From the NCBI GenBank assembly GCA_001579985.1, contig LRSR01008237.1, positions 1 through 32,248 on the forward strand: a stretch of DNA of 32,248 bases. Reading direction: 5' to 3'. The stretch is from Hypsibius dujardini (lineage: Eukaryota; Tardigrada; Eutardigrada; Parachela; Hypsibiidae). Position 1 is the stretch's first letter, and each line of letters opens with the position of its first letter. The notes beneath the pieces were generated by a model, which had not been told where the DNA came from, searched no databases, and worked only from the letters and a program-made list of their open reading frames with translations. Both the position numbers and the translations under genes were made by a program. This document shows, piece by piece, positions 30,370 to 32,248 of this stretch.

Positions 30370-31525
30370 CTGGCCCACGTGGGCAGTATTGAAAAATGCT
30401 TCTTATGAGGTTTTACAAGTGGAGAGGAATGGACTTTGCACAGAAAAGGTCCCGATGTAAACAGACGATGGAATTACGTAATGTTCTTTCTAAAATAAAT
30501 CAACGTGGTCAATGCTGCTGCCAGAGATTTCTACAATACCACTTTTCACTAGCGCATGCACTGTAGCTGTTCCATAATCAGTCAAAAAGAGGGAAAAAAA
30601 TCTGCAATTTCGGGAAGCAATTCGGGCGTAGTGCAAATGATTAATTCTGATCTGGAGCAGCAAAAAACGCAAGAGAAGGCAAACGATTTTTTTGTTGTGA
30701 TTATGTCATCGATCACAAGGCCACAGCTGTTCCGAAGTAGGACCACATGCAAAAAGCATGTACGTGTTGAGGTTCCTAATCGGCGGAAGTCCTACTAGGT
30801 ACCGTCGGTTCGTGCCTTACGCGACATGGGGTGTAAATTCGGTCACCGAAACAAACCACGAAAGCCTAAAGATGATGTATGGGAGAGCCAATTCAAATCT
30901 TTCACTACAGAGGGACGCCGTGGATACTTAGGCTGTGGTGCGTTTTCATTGATGGAGGAAGCCTTCCCCCCTAATAAAACAATTGATTGCGGTATCACCC
31001 CTCCCAGATATTTCCAGTGGGCCAATTGGCCGGGGCAGCCAACAACAGTTAACGTGCGCTGGCTTTGATTTCTTTCGACTTTATCGGTGCTTTGGTGTCA
31101 AAATTCTAAACCAAGTAAATCCTATAAAAATGAAGGGCCAATTTTATAACAATACAAGCACATTTTTTGGCTGAAGGGTTTTGAATTTTTTTTTGGTTTT
31201 GAAGGGTTTTGAATGCCTCGAAACCGTATCTCATGCGCCACCCTGTCGACAAGCCTCCGATTTTGTAGGTGGCGCGCGAAATACTGTTACGAGACAAGTG
31301 GTGCGATGTCGGGGTGACCTGATTAAAGATTTTGCCACTTACGAGGCGAGTTTGTCTATTCGATGGCAGTGCATGAATCGGTTCTCCCCTCTACTACAAT
31401 ATTTGGGGCCTTACGAGACAATGGGTGTAAATTCGGACACCACAACAGACCACGAAATCCAAGCCGACCATATTGATCTTTTTATTTTTCTTTTTTGTTT
31501 TTCACAATTTCGTGTGATTTTTTAG
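30370..31525. other. No confident gene; contains a diverged ~50-bp repeat pair
   Basis: The missing 5' exons of the minus-strand gene may lie here, but none could be placed. Plus-strand frames 30826-31068 and 31181-31525 are unrecognised. Two stretches near 30810-30860 and 31408-31458 resemble each other (GCCTTAC..GACA.GGGTGTAAATTCGG then ACCACGAAA). A strong splice acceptor (GTGATTTTTTAG) ends at 31525, implying a 5' UTR intron for the next gene. Confidence 0.4.
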
Positions 31526-31551
31526 TTGCCCTCATCCGGGATTTTTACACG

Positions 31552-31819
31552 ATGGCCGATACCGTGGATGCGAGGGAGGATGATGATGGCGCAGGCTGGG
31601 CGGACGATCGGGAGGAGGACTCAGTGGCGGAGGAAGACCGCGACGAAATGGATGCTTCCGATGACGAAGAGTCCATGGCGAGTGCCTCCACGACGGTCGC
31701 GACCCGCGCCAATGGCGATTCTGTACGGCAGAGCCCGCGAGACGACAGTCGGCCCTCCTCAGCATCACGAGAAGGTTCGCAGGGGCAGTCGAGGGCTGCG
31801 GGGAAGATTAGCAGCACCT
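31552..31819 (+). CDS. First coding exon of a highly acidic protein (gene continues past the window)
   Basis: Start codon at 31552, reading MADTVDAREDDDGAGWADD, EEDSVAEEDRDEMDASDDEE, then a Ser/Thr/Arg-rich part (SPRDDSRPSSASREGSQGQS) to ISST. The exon ends at a consensus donor (AGCACCT|GTAAGC) in phase 1 after 89 residues. The start is preceded 26 bases upstream by a good splice acceptor. The mix of acidic clusters and likely phosphorylated Ser runs is typical of disordered N-termini of nuclear or scaffold proteins, but no family can be named from this exon. No second exon is identified in the remaining ~430 bp, which is therefore probably intron. Confidence 0.6.
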
Positions 31820-32248
31820 GTAAGCTGGAACAATGCAAGATCAATCATTTCTTTCTTTCCTTTCACTTCCCACTAAATTTTGCTAGATGGAGTCATTTTA
31901 TTAATGAATTATTAGTTGAAAACAAAAAAATTACGTGCCGCTTAGGACTGAAAGAAATCAAATTCAGGATATTTTCTTGCATCTCCCGTGTGCGGATGCT
32001 TTGCAATGCTGCGTTGTCGTTTGATTGATTGATTGTGCAAGACGCTGGTTAATCGAACTGACGTACAAGTTAGCGGGAAATGTCATTGACTGACTAGCCA
32101 TTCTGTTCAGTTAGGATAATTATATAGTTATCGTTTTTTTTTCGTTTAGTGCTTAGAAATTCAGTGTTTCGGTTTGATTCGAAGTCTCTAGTTTCGATAG
32201 ATGATCTCCAATGGGAGGCTATTGATTGATCGATGGATTGAGTCGGAG
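31820..32248 (+). other. Probable intron at the right edge
   Basis: AT-rich sequence after the donor at 31820 with no convincing acceptor and coding exon. A few TTGATTGAT repeats occur near the end. Confidence 0.45.

Overview
This is a piece of an intron-rich animal nuclear genome, not a prokaryotic or viral one. Genes lie on both strands, consensus GT..AG introns can be placed with matching phases, and intergenic DNA is AT-rich with microsatellites and short inverted-repeat transposons. The best taxonomic guess is a tardigrade or another small ecdysozoan. The main reason is a two-exon, secreted DOPA 4,5-dioxygenase of the bacterial/fungal type, a gene known as a horizontally acquired gene in tardigrades. 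This is inference: nothing in the window names the species.

Left third (1-12.7 kb): the last two exons of a concentrative nucleoside transporter (SLC28, +); a complete DOPA-dioxygenase-like gene (+); a convergent four-exon gene for a secreted protein with two Ly6/uPAR three-finger domains (-); about 3.5 kb without a recognisable gene but with a 660-bp inverted-repeat element; and a complete 12-exon major-facilitator transporter of SLC18B1 type (+). The introns of the last gene hold an inverted-repeat element, a TTAA-flanked miniature transposon and CAGA-type arrays.

Middle (12.7-18.7 kb): a doubtful two-exon open frame (-), another inverted-repeat element, a complete two-exon PRELI-domain gene of PRELID3/slowmo type (+), and the 5' half of a receptor gene (-) that is frameshifted and cut off beside a fragment of the inverted-repeat family.

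Right (18.7-28.3 kb): two further tandem copies of the same receptor (-), each with about 12 exons. They have the ligand-binding (ANF-receptor) ectodomain and the single membrane segment of natriuretic-peptide-receptor guanylyl cyclases, but they stop about 76-108 residues into the cytoplasm, without kinase-homology or cyclase domains. The array therefore holds two NPR-C-like 'cyclase-less' receptors and one broken copy. Upstream is a small phase-consistent four-exon gene for an unrecognised membrane protein (-).

Right edge (28.8-32.2 kb): the last four exons of an unrecognised hydrophilic protein (-) and the first coding exon of a very acidic protein (+) that continues beyond the window.

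The genes do not form a pathway. The region is shaped by local tandem duplication (receptor array, duplicated Ly6 domain, duplicated Ly6 3' end) and by at least seven copies of one inverted-repeat transposon family.
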